Shown: one piece after another, positions 1-7,605 of the stretch
How positions within the stretch are numbered: position 1 is the first letter of the stretch
Layout: each line of letters begins with the position of its first letter
NCBI GenBank assembly: GCA_002450075.1
Contig: DJYJ01000025.1
Span: forward strand, 1-23,350
Source of the DNA: Clostridiales bacterium UBA6981
GTDB lineage: Bacteria; Bacillota; Clostridia; Oscillospirales; Oscillospiraceae
Direction: 5' to 3'
Length of the DNA: 23,350 nucleotides
Notes under the pieces: generated by a model
What the model was told of the DNA's origin: nothing
Database searches by the model: none
What the model saw: the letters and a program-made list of their open reading frames with translations, nothing else
Translations under genes and position numbers: made by a program

Positions 1-50
1 TCTAACTTTTGGGGTTCACTTCAATGCGGGATCGGCATTTTTTCGCGTTA

Positions 51-1241
51 TTACATAATGGGAATTTTGATTTTGAGATCGGTGAGCGGCCAGGAAGAGC
101 AGGCGTGGAACCAGCCCATCTCCTTGTCCATGCGGCGTCTGCCGTCACCGATCGGGGAGACGAAGATGTCGCCGGACAGCAGGTGGCTGCGGCAGAAGCC
201 GCACTCGCCGTTGCGGCAGTGGGTGTCGATCGCGATGCCCGCGCGCTCGAGCGCGACGGCGACCGGCTCGCTGGCCTTGGCGTCGATGACGTCCTCGTGG
301 ATGCCGCGCACGACCGTGATCTTAAAGGTCTTTTCCTCGGTGCCCTTCGGGTAGCCCGGCAGGGTCGAGACGTCCGCGGGATTGTTCACCACGTCGTGCC
401 TAAAGCGGCGGACGGGAACGCCCATCTCATCGAGCGCCTTCTTGACAAAGCGGAACATCGGCAGCGGACCGCAGAACATATAGGTGCAGTCGGGCGTCGA
501 GTACTTCTCGATGATCTCGCGGGTAATGAAGCCCTTCACGCCGTCCCAGTCGGGCTCGTCGGAGAGGACATGCACGACCTTGACGTCGGGGCAATCGGCC
601 TCGATCTTTTTGAGCTCGTCCTTGAGCACGATGTCGTTCGCCTTGACCGAGCCGTAGAGGATCGTGAGCCGGACGCCCTTGAGCTTGCCATAGGCGATCT
701 CCTTGGCCATCGAGTGGAACGGCGTGATGCCGCTGCCGCCGGCCAGCGCCACAAGCTCCTTCGAGTCGCGCATCGGCTCATAGTAGAAGAAGCCGAAGGG
801 AAGAGCACCCTGCAGCTCGTCGCCGACCTTGACATTCTCAAAGAGATAGTCCGGCACGAGATAGGGCACGTTGCGGCGCACCGTGATCTCGAAGAAGGGG
901 TGCTCGCCGCGCGCCTCAAAGGGAGCGGAGGAGATCGTGTAGGGGCGGGAGAGCACGCTCTCGCCGATCTTCAGACGGAAGTTGACGTACTGGCCGCTCT
1001 GGAACACGGGGATGTGGCCGTCCGCGCTCTCAAAGCGGAAGATGCGGGAGGTGGGGGAGGCCTCGCGGATATCGACGACTTTAAAGGTCATGTGCTCCGG
1101 ATGGAGCTTGTCCGCCATTTCGCGGATCGGATCCTTCGGATCGGGGATCGGAGAACCCGCGGCAAAGTTGGCTTCTCTGAGCTTGGTGACGCGGGAGGCT
1201 CCGCCGACGTCCTTCAAAAAGCCTTTGACCTTAATACTCAT
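51..1241 (-). CDS. Ferredoxin reductase-like flavoprotein with C-terminal 2Fe-2S domain
   Basis: A 396-residue NAD(P)H-dependent electron-transfer protein. After a ~50-residue N-terminal extension comes an FNR-type FAD domain with the RPYT flavin motif (residues 99-102), a nucleotide-binding domain with GGSGITPF (168-175) and a CGP motif near the nicotinamide site, then a plant-type ferredoxin domain. Cysteines 342, 347, 350 (CX4CX2C) and 381 should hold the 2Fe-2S cluster. This domain order is known from reductase components that pass electrons from NAD(P)H through FAD and 2Fe-2S to a partner enzyme. It is the last gene of a leftward flavoprotein operon. Its Shine-Dalgarno site (AGGGAGG) lies in the last codons before the upstream stop, and only 3 nt separate the two genes, so translational coupling is likely. 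The inferred role is reduction of one or both upstream flavoproteins; the electron acceptor cannot be read from sequence. Confidence 0.9.
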   Translation of the reverse strand: MSIKVKGFLKDVGGASRVTKLREANFAAGSPIPDPKDPIREMADKLHPEHMTFKVVDIREASPTSRIFRFESADGHIPVFQSGQYVNFRLKIGESVLSRPYTISSAPFEARGEHPFFEITVRRNVPYLVPDYLFENVKVGDELQGALPFGFFYYEPMRDSKELVALAGGSGITPFHSMAKEIAYGKLKGVRLTILYGSVKANDIVLKDELKKIEADCPDVKVVHVLSDEPDWDGVKGFITREIIEKYSTPDCTYMFCGPLPMFRFVKKALDEMGVPVRRFRHDVVNNPADVSTLPGYPKGTEEKTFKITVVRGIHEDVIDAKASEPVAVALERAGIAIDTHCRNGECGFCRSHLLSGDIFVSPIGDGRRRMDKEMGWFHACSSWPLTDLKIKIPIM

Positions 1242-1244
1242 TTC

Positions 1245-2792
1245 TCACAGCCTCCCTTTCTTTTCCATGTCTTCCTTGACGCCCTTGGCCGCGGCACGGC
1301 CGTTGGTGATCTGCGGGCCCATGCCGTCGCCGCTCATGCCGTGAGCGCCGGCAAACTCGAGCCCCTCGATGAAGTGATCCTTCTCCTTCATCTGCAGACG
1401 GGCGACGGCATGGTCCTCCATCGAGTGGAGGTAGCCGTAGATGTTGCCCTTCCACGCGCCGACATAGTGCGATACGGTCATCGGGGTGGTGACTTCAAAC
1501 TCGATGATCCTGTCGCGGAAGTCGACCTTGGTGATCTTCAGGCACTCTTCGATCATCTCGTTGGCAAGACGCCGCTTGAGATCGAAGTAGTCCTCCTCCT
1601 TGACGTCCTCAAAGGGCTTGGAGGGGACGAGCGCCGTGATCGAGAGCTGGGTGATGCCCTCGGGCAGCGTGGGGTTGGCGTAGTTGAGGCAGATCGTGGT
1701 GATGTAGTTATACGGCTCGGTGATGTTCGCATAGTTCTCCCAGATCTTGTTGGTGTCCATCGTCGTGCCGGAGAAGGTGGAGTAATCGGTGATGCCGTTC
1801 TCCTCGGGCGTGCCCTCGATGAGCATGATGACGGAGACGGGAACGACGGAGAGCTTGCGGTTGTTGATCATGCGGATCGCGCCCTCGGGGACCTCGCTGA
1901 GCGGCTCGATCATCTGGGTGTAGACGCGGTTGGGGTAAGCGCCGGAGATGACATAGTCGCAGTGGATCTCGTCGCCGCGCGCGGTGCGCACGCCGTAGAC
2001 CTTGCCGTCCTTCACGAGGATCTTTTCGACCTCCTGGTTGAACTCGTACTGCGCGCCGTTCTCCTCGCACTTTGCCTGCAGCTTCATGCTCATCTCATGG
2101 CTGAAGCCGCGGCAGACGTAGGAGCCGGTGAAGTAGTCGGCCATCAGGAAGGCGTAGATCGTAAAGGGCAGGTCGTCCATGCGGTTGCCGACATAGATCC
2201 AGTAGGGCGTCAGCATCTCCACGGCCTTCTTGGGCAGATCAAAGGTGTTGATGACCTCGGTCGCGGTATAGCCGACGGTCTTGACAAAGTCGGGGTGCTT
2301 TAAGAGCATCTGCACCTTGCTCATCGGGTGGACGGAGAGGTAGTTCATGCTGTCGTACACGCGGCGGCAGAGCAGCATCAGCTCGTGCACCTTGTCATAG
2401 GTGCCGGGGCAGACCTCGTCGATCTCCTTGGCGACGGTGGTGTAGCTGTCGTCATAGTCGGGGTGCAGCACCTTGTCGATGCCGGAGTTCGGCAGTGCGA
2501 CGCGGTAGCACTCGGGAACGGGGAGCCAATCGATGTCCACGCCCATGTCGTCGAAGAACTGGCCGACCTTCAGGCGCTTGCCGGGCTGGCCGATGGACAT
2601 CATTTCGTGCAGCGTGGCCTCGATCTCAAAGCCGTTGCGCACAAAGTCGGTGGCGAGACCGCCGGGCATGTTGTGCTTTTCAAGGATCAGGATGTCCTTG
2701 ATGCCCCAGGCCTGCAGCTGCAGACAGGCGGACATGCCGGCCAGTGCGCCGCCGATGATGATGACGTCGTAATGGTCTTTGTAAAATTTCAT
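1245..2792 (-). CDS. NAD(P)/FAD-dependent oxidoreductase, phytoene desaturase/CrtISO/RetSat family
   Basis: A 515-residue flavoprotein. The N-terminus has a dinucleotide-binding turn IIGGALAGMSA (about 12-22) and, some 20 residues on, EKHNMPGG, the acidic residue plus GG typical of the phytoene-desaturase superfamily. The C-terminus (AGAHGMSGDGMGPQITNGRAA) has the glycine-rich FAD-closing motif. Known members desaturate, saturate (RetSat) or cis-trans isomerise (CrtISO) C=C bonds in hydrophobic chains. No carotenoid genes are nearby. The neighbours are a fatty-acid-isomerase homologue upstream and a 2Fe-2S reductase 3 nt downstream, so a fatty-acyl double bond is a more likely substrate (inference). 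The ATG is preceded by AGGAAAGAGG. A strong terminator lies between this gene and the upstream isomerase gene, so it may be expressed at a lower level or from its own promoter. Family call is firm; reaction unknown. Confidence 0.85.
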   Translation of the reverse strand: MKFYKDHYDVIIIGGALAGMSACLQLQAWGIKDILILEKHNMPGGLATDFVRNGFEIEATLHEMMSIGQPGKRLKVGQFFDDMGVDIDWLPVPECYRVALPNSGIDKVLHPDYDDSYTTVAKEIDEVCPGTYDKVHELMLLCRRVYDSMNYLSVHPMSKVQMLLKHPDFVKTVGYTATEVINTFDLPKKAVEMLTPYWIYVGNRMDDLPFTIYAFLMADYFTGSYVCRGFSHEMSMKLQAKCEENGAQYEFNQEVEKILVKDGKVYGVRTARGDEIHCDYVISGAYPNRVYTQMIEPLSEVPEGAIRMINNRKLSVVPVSVIMLIEGTPEENGITDYSTFSGTTMDTNKIWENYANITEPYNYITTICLNYANPTLPEGITQLSITALVPSKPFEDVKEEDYFDLKRRLANEMIEECLKITKVDFRDRIIEFEVTTPMTVSHYVGAWKGNIYGYLHSMEDHAVARLQMKEKDHFIEGLEFAGAHGMSGDGMGPQITNGRAAAKGVKEDMEKKGRL

Positions 2793-2805
2793 GCCTCTTT
2801 CCTTT

Positions 2806-2836
2806 CAAAAAAGCGGGGCCGGCGCAGGCCGGCCCC
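2806..2836 (-). terminator. Intrinsic terminator or attenuator inside the flavoprotein operon
   Basis: A perfect 9-bp GC stem (GGGGCCGGC at 2815-2823, GCCGGCCCC at 2828-2836, 4-nt loop) is followed on the minus strand by GCTTTTTTG. It sits between the stop of the isomerase homologue and the start of the next flavoprotein gene, all on the same strand. It should end or reduce transcription after the first gene. Confidence 0.85.
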
Positions 2837-2847
2837 AAATCATCGAT

Positions 2848-4236
2848 TTAGAAGAATCTGTCAACCAGCTCGCGGGAGTACTCGGCAGTCTCATCCATGT
2901 CGCCGAAGCTCATGACTTCGCCGGCATAGTAGGTGTCATACTTGCCCTGCATCGCCTCGACCTTGTCATACCAGCCGGCGGCGTAGTCTTCGGTGAAGAC
3001 ATGCGGGAAGTAGTAAACGCTCCACTCGTTGATGACCTCTTCGGCCGGGTTGTGCATGATCTTGAGGTCGTCCTGAACCATCTGGCGGCACTCCTCGTAG
3101 GGGATCTCCTTCGAGTTCTTGTGCTTGCGCAGCGCATAGGTGGTGATGACCTGGTCGATCTGATCTCTCCAGCGGCGGTAATAGACCATCAGGTGACCGA
3201 GCTTCTCGGGCTCCATGTTGTCAAAGACATAGTAGGAGATCTCCGGGTGATTCTCGGGCTTGGTGAGGAAGGCCTGGACGTCGTAGCGCTCGTAGTCGAT
3301 CTTGGAGAAGAGCTCCTTCTCGTCGTCGCGGGCGTCGAAGTACTCGACCATGCCCTTCTGACCGTCGGCGCGCTTGTTGGGGATGTAGAGAGGAGCGGTG
3401 ACGATGACCTTGTCGAACTCCTCGACCTCGCCGTTGACGGTGATGAAGACCTTGCCGTCGTGGCGCTCGACCTTCTCGATGTTGCTGTTCAGACGGGCGG
3501 GGTTCTTGATATGCTCGTTGAGCTGCTCCCAGATATACTGGGTGCCTTCCTTCCAGGTCCAGAGGTTGACCTTGACGAAGTTCATGCAGGTCTGATAGTC
3601 AAGATACTTCAGAACATAGGCAGCGGGGATCTCGTCAAAGTAGCCGTAGCCGAAGGAGGTGAACGGTCCGATCCAGATCTTCTGAACCAGAGGAACGCCG
3701 TTCATTTCGCAGAACTTCTTGAACGGGAGAGCCAGATCCTTGAGGTTGGGGTTCACGCCCTCGACCTTCTCACGGCCCGGAGTAACGGCATAGCCGTCGT
3801 AACGACCCTCGGCAACGCCGCGGTGGCCGTTGACGTCATAGCCCTTGTACTTGGTCTCCAGCAGCTCGCCGAACTTCTTCAGCTGGCCCTTCATCTTGAG
3901 CATCCAGGGATTCTTGATGATGTTGCCGAGCGTGCGGGCAAACGGCTCGATCACGTCGCCCTTGGCGTTCTTGTAGTTACGGTTGAGCTGGGGGCCGTCG
4001 TGGGTGATGCCGCAGAACTCTTCCACGTCATGAACAGCATAGTAGGAGGGAACGCCCATGATGGCGCCCATCTCATAGCGTCTGCCGTTGTAGTGGGGGC
4101 TCCAGCACTTGCCGCCGACGCGGTCATTGCGCTCGAAGATCACATAGTTTTCGTATCCCTTTTTCTCGAGATACATGCCGGCGGAAAGACCCGCAGGGCC
4201 GCCGCCGATGATGGCGATGCGAATATTCTTGTCCAT
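2848..4236 (-). CDS. FAD-dependent polyunsaturated fatty acid isomerase (PAI) homologue
   Basis: A 462-residue flavoprotein with a Rossmann motif IIGGGPAGLSAG (9-20), E35 for the FAD ribose and VGGK (40-43). From memory, the body closely matches the P. acnes linoleate isomerase (PAI, about 425 residues, crystal structures known): RRYEMGAIMGVPSY (52-65), LETKYKGYD, PFTSFGYGYFDEIPAAYVLK, LWTWKEGTQ, GHLMVYYRRW, ITTYALR, EECRQMV and the C-terminal YYAGEVMSFG. The known enzyme turns 9Z,12Z-linoleic acid into 10E,12Z-conjugated linoleic acid by flavin-mediated hydride transfer. An extra segment near residues 140-155 makes this protein longer. It has a good Shine-Dalgarno site (CGGAGGAAG) and is first in a leftward operon with two more redox proteins, divergent from an acyl ligase/ACP/thioesterase cassette. 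A fatty-acid-type substrate is therefore likely; the exact substrate and product are not known. Confidence 0.82.
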   Translation of the reverse strand: MDKNIRIAIIGGGPAGLSAGMYLEKKGYENYVIFERNDRVGGKCWSPHYNGRRYEMGAIMGVPSYYAVHDVEEFCGITHDGPQLNRNYKNAKGDVIEPFARTLGNIIKNPWMLKMKGQLKKFGELLETKYKGYDVNGHRGVAEGRYDGYAVTPGREKVEGVNPNLKDLALPFKKFCEMNGVPLVQKIWIGPFTSFGYGYFDEIPAAYVLKYLDYQTCMNFVKVNLWTWKEGTQYIWEQLNEHIKNPARLNSNIEKVERHDGKVFITVNGEVEEFDKVIVTAPLYIPNKRADGQKGMVEYFDARDDEKELFSKIDYERYDVQAFLTKPENHPEISYYVFDNMEPEKLGHLMVYYRRWRDQIDQVITTYALRKHKNSKEIPYEECRQMVQDDLKIMHNPAEEVINEWSVYYFPHVFTEDYAAGWYDKVEAMQGKYDTYYAGEVMSFGDMDETAEYSRELVDRFF

Positions 4237-4290
4237 GTACTTCCTCCGTATTCAAATTTGGGTAAAGTCTGAAGATTTTCAGATACAGCC

Positions 4291-4296
4291 ATTATA
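4291..4296 (-). promoter_or_regulatory. Candidate -10 box for the flavoprotein operon
   Basis: A perfect TATAAT on the minus strand, about 55 nt upstream of the isomerase start codon, in the divergent intergenic region. The matching -35 region is weak, which may point to activator control. A second TATAAT on the plus strand (4323-4328) could serve the opposite operon, also with a poor -35. Confidence 0.5.
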
Positions 4297-4333
4297 CAAC
4301 AGCTCCCCGGGAAAAGCACTATATAATTTTGAA

Positions 4334-4360
4334 AAAACTGTCGAAATCTTTATCAGTTTT
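4334..4360. promoter_or_regulatory. Candidate operator between divergent operons
   Basis: An inverted repeat, AAAACTG (4334-4340) and CAGTTTT (4354-4360), with a 13-nt spacer. Its half-sites are 20 nt apart, about two helical turns. It lies between the two sets of promoter-like elements, just downstream of the plus-strand TATAAT. No regulator gene is adjacent. Confidence 0.3.
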
Positions 4361-4461
4361 CACAATGGAAAAGGAAAAAGAAGCCAGATTCTTTGATAAG
4401 AGGCTTTCCTTGCCGCAAGGGATGTGGTATATTGAGAAAAAAGAAAACATGGAGGTGCCCC

Positions 4462-5805
4462 GTGCGATTTGACAGCTTTGACCATCTGCTCTCCCATTTC
4501 GCGCTGACGACCCCCGACGCCCCCGCGCTGCGCTATGAAAAGACGACGCTCTCCTTCCGCGCGCTCGACGAGACCGTCCGCAAACGCGCCGAAGAGCTGC
4601 GCGCGGGAGGCAAAAGCTGCATCGGCCTTCTCTGCGACGGCAGTCTTGACAACGTGATCGAGATCTTCGCCGCGTCTCTTGCCGGGCTGCAGATCGTCCT
4701 GCTTGACGCCTCGCTGCCCTCGGACGTGCTCAAAAGTTTGATGCGCTATACCGACGTCGACCTGCTCTGGGGCGACGAGGAGCTGTGCGACGAGCTTTCC
4801 CTTGCCCTGATGGCCGGCGTGAAGGACGGAAAAGGAAAGATCCTGTTCTTCACCTCCGGCACGACCGAGCGGGCCAAGGCCGTCGTGCTGACGGACCACA
4901 GCCTGTGCCAGAGCGCCTACAACGGCTCGGCCAAGCTGCCCCTCTCGCCGGAGGACACGCTGCTGTGCATGCTGCCGCTCGGGCACGTGTTCGGCTTCGT
5001 CTGCGGTCTTCTCTGGGGCCTTAGCTGCGGCGCCTGCGTCGCGCTCGGCCGCGGGCCGCGGCATTATCTCGATGACTGCGATTTCTACCGGCCGACGGCC
5101 GTTTCCGTCGTGCCGCTGCTGCTGGGCTTCCTTGTCAAGCAGCGGTGTATCAATCCGGAGCTCAAGCTTGTGCTCGTCGGCGCGGGAGACTGCCCGCCGG
5201 CGCTGCTTCAGGCGGCCGGCGCGATGGGCATCCGCATCAGCTTCGGCTACGGACTGACCGAGACGAGCTCCGGCGTCGCCATCTCCGTGGAGGGCGACCC
5301 CTATGCCATGGAGATCTGCCCCGACGACACGATCACGCTTGCCGAGGACGGCGAGATCCTGATCGAGGCGCCGAGCTGCATGATGCAGGGCTACTACAAG
5401 CGCCCCGACGCAACGCGCGCCGTGTTGCAGAACGGTGTGTTCCACACCGGCGACCTCGGCCGTTTTGACGAGGAGGGCAAGCTCCACATCACCGGGCGGA
5501 AAAAGGATGTGCTGGTCCTGCCGGACGGCACCAAGATCTTCCTGCCGGAATATGAATCTGCGCTGATGCAGGCACTGGGTCATACGGAGCTGGCGGTCAC
5601 GCTGAAGAACAACCGGCCGATCCTGGTCTTTTCCGGCGCGGCGGAGAAGGAGAAGCTGCAGGAAAAGCTGCGCGAGGTAATGCGCACGCTGCCGCGCGGC
5701 CAGCAGATCGCGGACATTCTTTTGACAGACGAGCCGCTGCCGAGAACGGCGACGGGCAAAATAAAACGCTGGGAGCTCCAGCAGAAAGTGAGTGACAACA
5801 CATGA
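4462..5805 (+). CDS. Compact AMP-forming acyl ligase (acyl-ACP/acyl-CoA synthetase family)
   Basis: An ANL-superfamily adenylating enzyme that should activate a carboxylic acid with ATP and transfer it to a thiol. Visible motifs are the phosphate loop TSGTTERAKAVVL (131-143), GYGLTETSS (262-270), TGDLGRF (329-335), the hinge GRKKDVL (345-351) and the catalytic lysine K433 in TGKIKRWEL. The GTG start at 4462 is chosen because GGAGGT lies 5 nt upstream and the conserved fold begins there; the frame is open further upstream (ATG at 4393) but without ribosome-binding evidence. At 447 residues it is shorter than usual long-chain acyl-CoA synthetases (500-600). The GRKKDVLVLPDG stretch resembles the fatty-acid branch more than amino-acid-activating domains. 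Its stop overlaps the ACP start by 4 nt, so the ACP is the likely acyl acceptor. Substrate not determined. Confidence 0.9.
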   Translation: MRFDSFDHLLSHFALTTPDAPALRYEKTTLSFRALDETVRKRAEELRAGGKSCIGLLCDGSLDNVIEIFAASLAGLQIVLLDASLPSDVLKSLMRYTDVDLLWGDEELCDELSLALMAGVKDGKGKILFFTSGTTERAKAVVLTDHSLCQSAYNGSAKLPLSPEDTLLCMLPLGHVFGFVCGLLWGLSCGACVALGRGPRHYLDDCDFYRPTAVSVVPLLLGFLVKQRCINPELKLVLVGAGDCPPALLQAAGAMGIRISFGYGLTETSSGVAISVEGDPYAMEICPDDTITLAEDGEILIEAPSCMMQGYYKRPDATRAVLQNGVFHTGDLGRFDEEGKLHITGRKKDVLVLPDGTKIFLPEYESALMQALGHTELAVTLKNNRPILVFSGAAEKEKLQEKLREVMRTLPRGQQIADILLTDEPLPRTATGKIKRWELQQKVSDNT

Positions 5806-6047
5806 CCAGACAGGAAGTATTGGAACAGACCAAAAAGGTGATTTACGACTGCTTCCCCGACATGGCGGATCTTGACCTGCAGGAGGACAGCGTGATCAAC
5901 ACCGAGACGGCGATCGACTCGATGGGCTTCGTGCTGGTGATCTGCAAGCTCGAGGCGCTCTTTGACGTGCGCATCCCCGAGCGGCAGTGGCAGAAGCTGC
6001 AGACGCTCGGCGACGTGGTGGACGCGATCTGCAAGAGACTCAAATGA
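5802..6047 (+). CDS. Free-standing acyl carrier protein
   Basis: An 81-residue carrier protein. The DSM motif places the phosphopantetheine attachment serine at residue 40, in the usual context (acidic DS, hydrophobic, then helix II GFVLVICKLEALFDVRI). It is not the housekeeping fatty-acid-synthesis ACP by context: no fab genes are near, and it sits between a ligase and a thioesterase with ATGA overlaps at both ends. Its expected role is to carry the acyl group made by the upstream ligase while a partner enzyme acts on it, until the downstream thioesterase releases it. It needs a 4'-phosphopantetheinyl transferase encoded elsewhere. Confidence 0.93.
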   Translation: MTRQEVLEQTKKVIYDCFPDMADLDLQEDSVINTETAIDSMGFVLVICKLEALFDVRIPERQWQKLQTLGDVVDAICKRLK

Positions 6048-6766
6048 GCGTCTATTCCGAGGAGCTCCTGCTGCGCAGCAAGGACGTGGACATGTACCGG
6101 CGTCTGCGCACGTCGGAGCTGTTCCGCATGCTGCAGGAGGCGTCGATCCGCCACACCGAGCAGCTCGGCATGGGGCGCGAGAAAACGCTTGACCGCGGCA
6201 TCCTCTGGGTGCTGCTGATGCAGCGCGCCGCGATCGTCCGCATGCCGGAATACGACGAGCGCGTCGTGCTCAAAAGCTGGCCGGGCAAGACAATGCACCT
6301 GCTCTTCCCGCGCTATTACAGTCTCGAGACCGCCGCGGGCGAGCCGCTTTTGAAGGCAAGCGCCCTGTGGAGCCTCGTTGATGAGAAAACGCGCAAGGTC
6401 GTCTTTCCGGAAAAGTATGGCGTGGTGATCGAGGGCGTCGTGACCGGCGAAGAGATCGCAATGCCGGGGGGCGTTGCGAAAAAGGAAACGACGTGCGAGC
6501 GGGACTTTACCGTTCCGTACAGCTTTGTCGATCTCAACGGACATATGAACAACACCCGCTACTTCGATCTCGCCGAGGACTGTGTCGGCGCGGCCGCCGC
6601 GGGGCGGAGGCTGAAGGGGATCGGCGTGGAGTATCAGAACGAGGCGCGTCTGGGTGAGACGCTCACGCTCCGCTGGGGCGCGGAAGGGGAGTCGTATTTT
6701 CTCTCCGGCGAGACGGAGCGCAGTGTGTTCCGCATGCGGCTCGACTATACAGGCGAAACGACATAA
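6044..6766 (+). CDS. Acyl-ACP thioesterase (hotdog fold)
   Basis: A 240-residue member of the bacterial/plant acyl-ACP thioesterase family (FatA/FatB-like double hotdog). The N-terminal hotdog opens with YSEELLLRSKDVDMYRRLR. The C-terminal half has the signature VDLNGHMNNTRYFDLAED, with the asparagine and histidine of the family active-site region. It hydrolyses acyl-ACP to free acid plus ACP. The ATG at 6044 overlaps the ACP stop by 4 nt (ATGA); a longer reading of the same frame from 5987 would lie inside the ACP gene and is rejected. As last gene of the ligase-ACP-thioesterase cassette it should set product release and chain-length preference. A bidirectional terminator follows directly. 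Confidence 0.92.
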   Translation: MSVYSEELLLRSKDVDMYRRLRTSELFRMLQEASIRHTEQLGMGREKTLDRGILWVLLMQRAAIVRMPEYDERVVLKSWPGKTMHLLFPRYYSLETAAGEPLLKASALWSLVDEKTRKVVFPEKYGVVIEGVVTGEEIAMPGGVAKKETTCERDFTVPYSFVDLNGHMNNTRYFDLAEDCVGAAAAGRRLKGIGVEYQNEARLGETLTLRWGAEGESYFLSGETERSVFRMRLDYTGETT

Positions 6767-6772
6767 AATAAG

Positions 6773-6816
6773 AATAACAGGCCGGGAAAAGCAAGTGCTT
6801 TTCCCGGCCTGTTATT
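6773..6816. terminator. Bidirectional intrinsic terminator
   Basis: A perfect 21-bp inverted repeat (6773-6793 and 6796-6816) with a 2-nt centre. The outer arms are A/T-rich (AATAACA...TGTTATT), giving U-rich ends in both directions. It separates the rightward acyl cassette from the leftward DUF1538/PII-like operon and can serve both. Confidence 0.9.
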
Positions 6817-6836
6817 TTGCGGTGAAGAAGGAGGGG

Positions 6837-7196
6837 TTAATCCTCTGTCTTCTCCTGCTCCTTTTCTTTCTTGAAGAAATCGGTCAGCCCGACGGCGCGG
6901 GCGACGGGAACGGAGAAAGCGATCCCCTGACTGGGGCTGCCCAGGCCAGCGGCCTGGTAGATCTCGCGCAGCACGTCGTCCTTGATTTCAAACGGGACGA
7001 GCAGCATGACGATCTCTTTTTCCGGCTGGATCGCGATATTGAACATCTTTTCCGCCTCACGCGGCGCTGTGCCGCGTCCCTTGATGATCGTGCCGCCGGC
7101 GGCGCCGGCCTTTCTCGCGGCGAACATCACGTCGTCCGAAAAGCCCGCGTTGATGATGCAGAAGATCGCTTCATATTTTCTTTCCGTGTTTTCCAT
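6837..7196 (-). CDS. PII-like signalling protein (second copy)
   Basis: About 119 residues with the small alpha/beta ferredoxin-like pattern of PII proteins: KYEAIFCIINAGFSDDVMFAARKAGAAGGTIIKGRG, then a loop, EKEIVMLLVPFEIKDDVLREIYQAAG and a glycine-containing C-terminal strand (GIAFSVPV). A charged tail KKEKEQEKTED follows. Canonical PII proteins are trimers that sense nucleotides and 2-oxoglutarate and dock on transporters or enzymes. This one is divergent and its ligand is unknown. The ATG at 7196 is preferred because AGGGGG lies 9 nt upstream and the previous gene stops 1 nt before it; an ATG at 7205 is possible. It is the last gene of the DUF1538 operon. Confidence 0.75.
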   Translation of the reverse strand: MENTERKYEAIFCIINAGFSDDVMFAARKAGAAGGTIIKGRGTAPREAEKMFNIAIQPEKEIVMLLVPFEIKDDVLREIYQAAGLGSPSQGIAFSVPVARAVGLTDFFKKEKEQEKTED

Positions 7197-7197
7197 C

Positions 7198-7590
7198 TTA
7201 CTCATCCCCCTTGGCCATACGCCGTTCATTACTTAAAAAGCCGTAGCTCAGCTTGCCGATCACGCTTGAAAACGGGATCGCGAAGGCGATGCCCGTACCG
7301 CGGTTGACGGTATCGAAATGCTCCTCCAGCGCTGTGAGGATCGCGTCGAGCTTGTCCTCGCGCACGACGCTGAAGATGACGCTGCGTTTGTTGTCCTTCA
7401 GTCCGAGAAACTCCACCAGATCGGCGCGGGCCGTTCCGGTGCCGACGACGCAGATCTGCATGTTAGCCTCAAAGGTCTGCAGATAATCGGAAAAGAAGGT
7501 GCCCTTTCCCTTTTGCACGATGGTGACGAGAAGCATCAGTTTCTTTGGCGCGAGAGAGCCGCGCGGCTGTGGGGATCGCTGTTCTGCCAT
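7198..7590 (-). CDS. PII-like signalling protein (first copy)
   Basis: 130 residues. After a basic, proline-containing N-terminal stretch come KLMLLVTIVQKGKGTFFSDYLQTFEANMQICVVGTGTA, KRSVIFSVVREDKLDAILTALEEHF and a C-terminal strand with GTGIAFAIPF. This is the PII-type strand-helix-strand duplication. It differs clearly from the next gene, so the two could form separate trimers or a mixed complex. It starts 15 nt after the stop of the DUF1538 membrane protein with a strong AGGAGGGGG site. The order membrane protein then PII-like gene mirrors amtB-glnK-type pairs, which suggests regulation of the membrane protein by binding. That role is inferred. Confidence 0.78.
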   Translation of the reverse strand: MAEQRSPQPRGSLAPKKLMLLVTIVQKGKGTFFSDYLQTFEANMQICVVGTGTARADLVEFLGLKDNKRSVIFSVVREDKLDAILTALEEHFDTVNRGTGIAFAIPFSSVIGKLSYGFLSNERRMAKGDE

Positions 7591-7605
7591 GTGTTCCCCC
7601 TCCTT

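Noticed and set aside
20..50. Possible terminator AATGC-GGGATCG-GCATT followed by TTTT at the left edge
   Set aside because: The T run is on the plus strand, away from the leftward operon that ends here, and the stem is only 5 bp. It could serve a gene outside the window, but support is weak.
9..2303. A 764-codon open frame on the plus strand, and a 493-codon frame at 2791-4272
   Set aside because: They lie exactly opposite three well-recognised flavoprotein genes. The translations are low-complexity and rich in D, V, L and H with no domain, as expected of antisense frames in GC-rich DNA.
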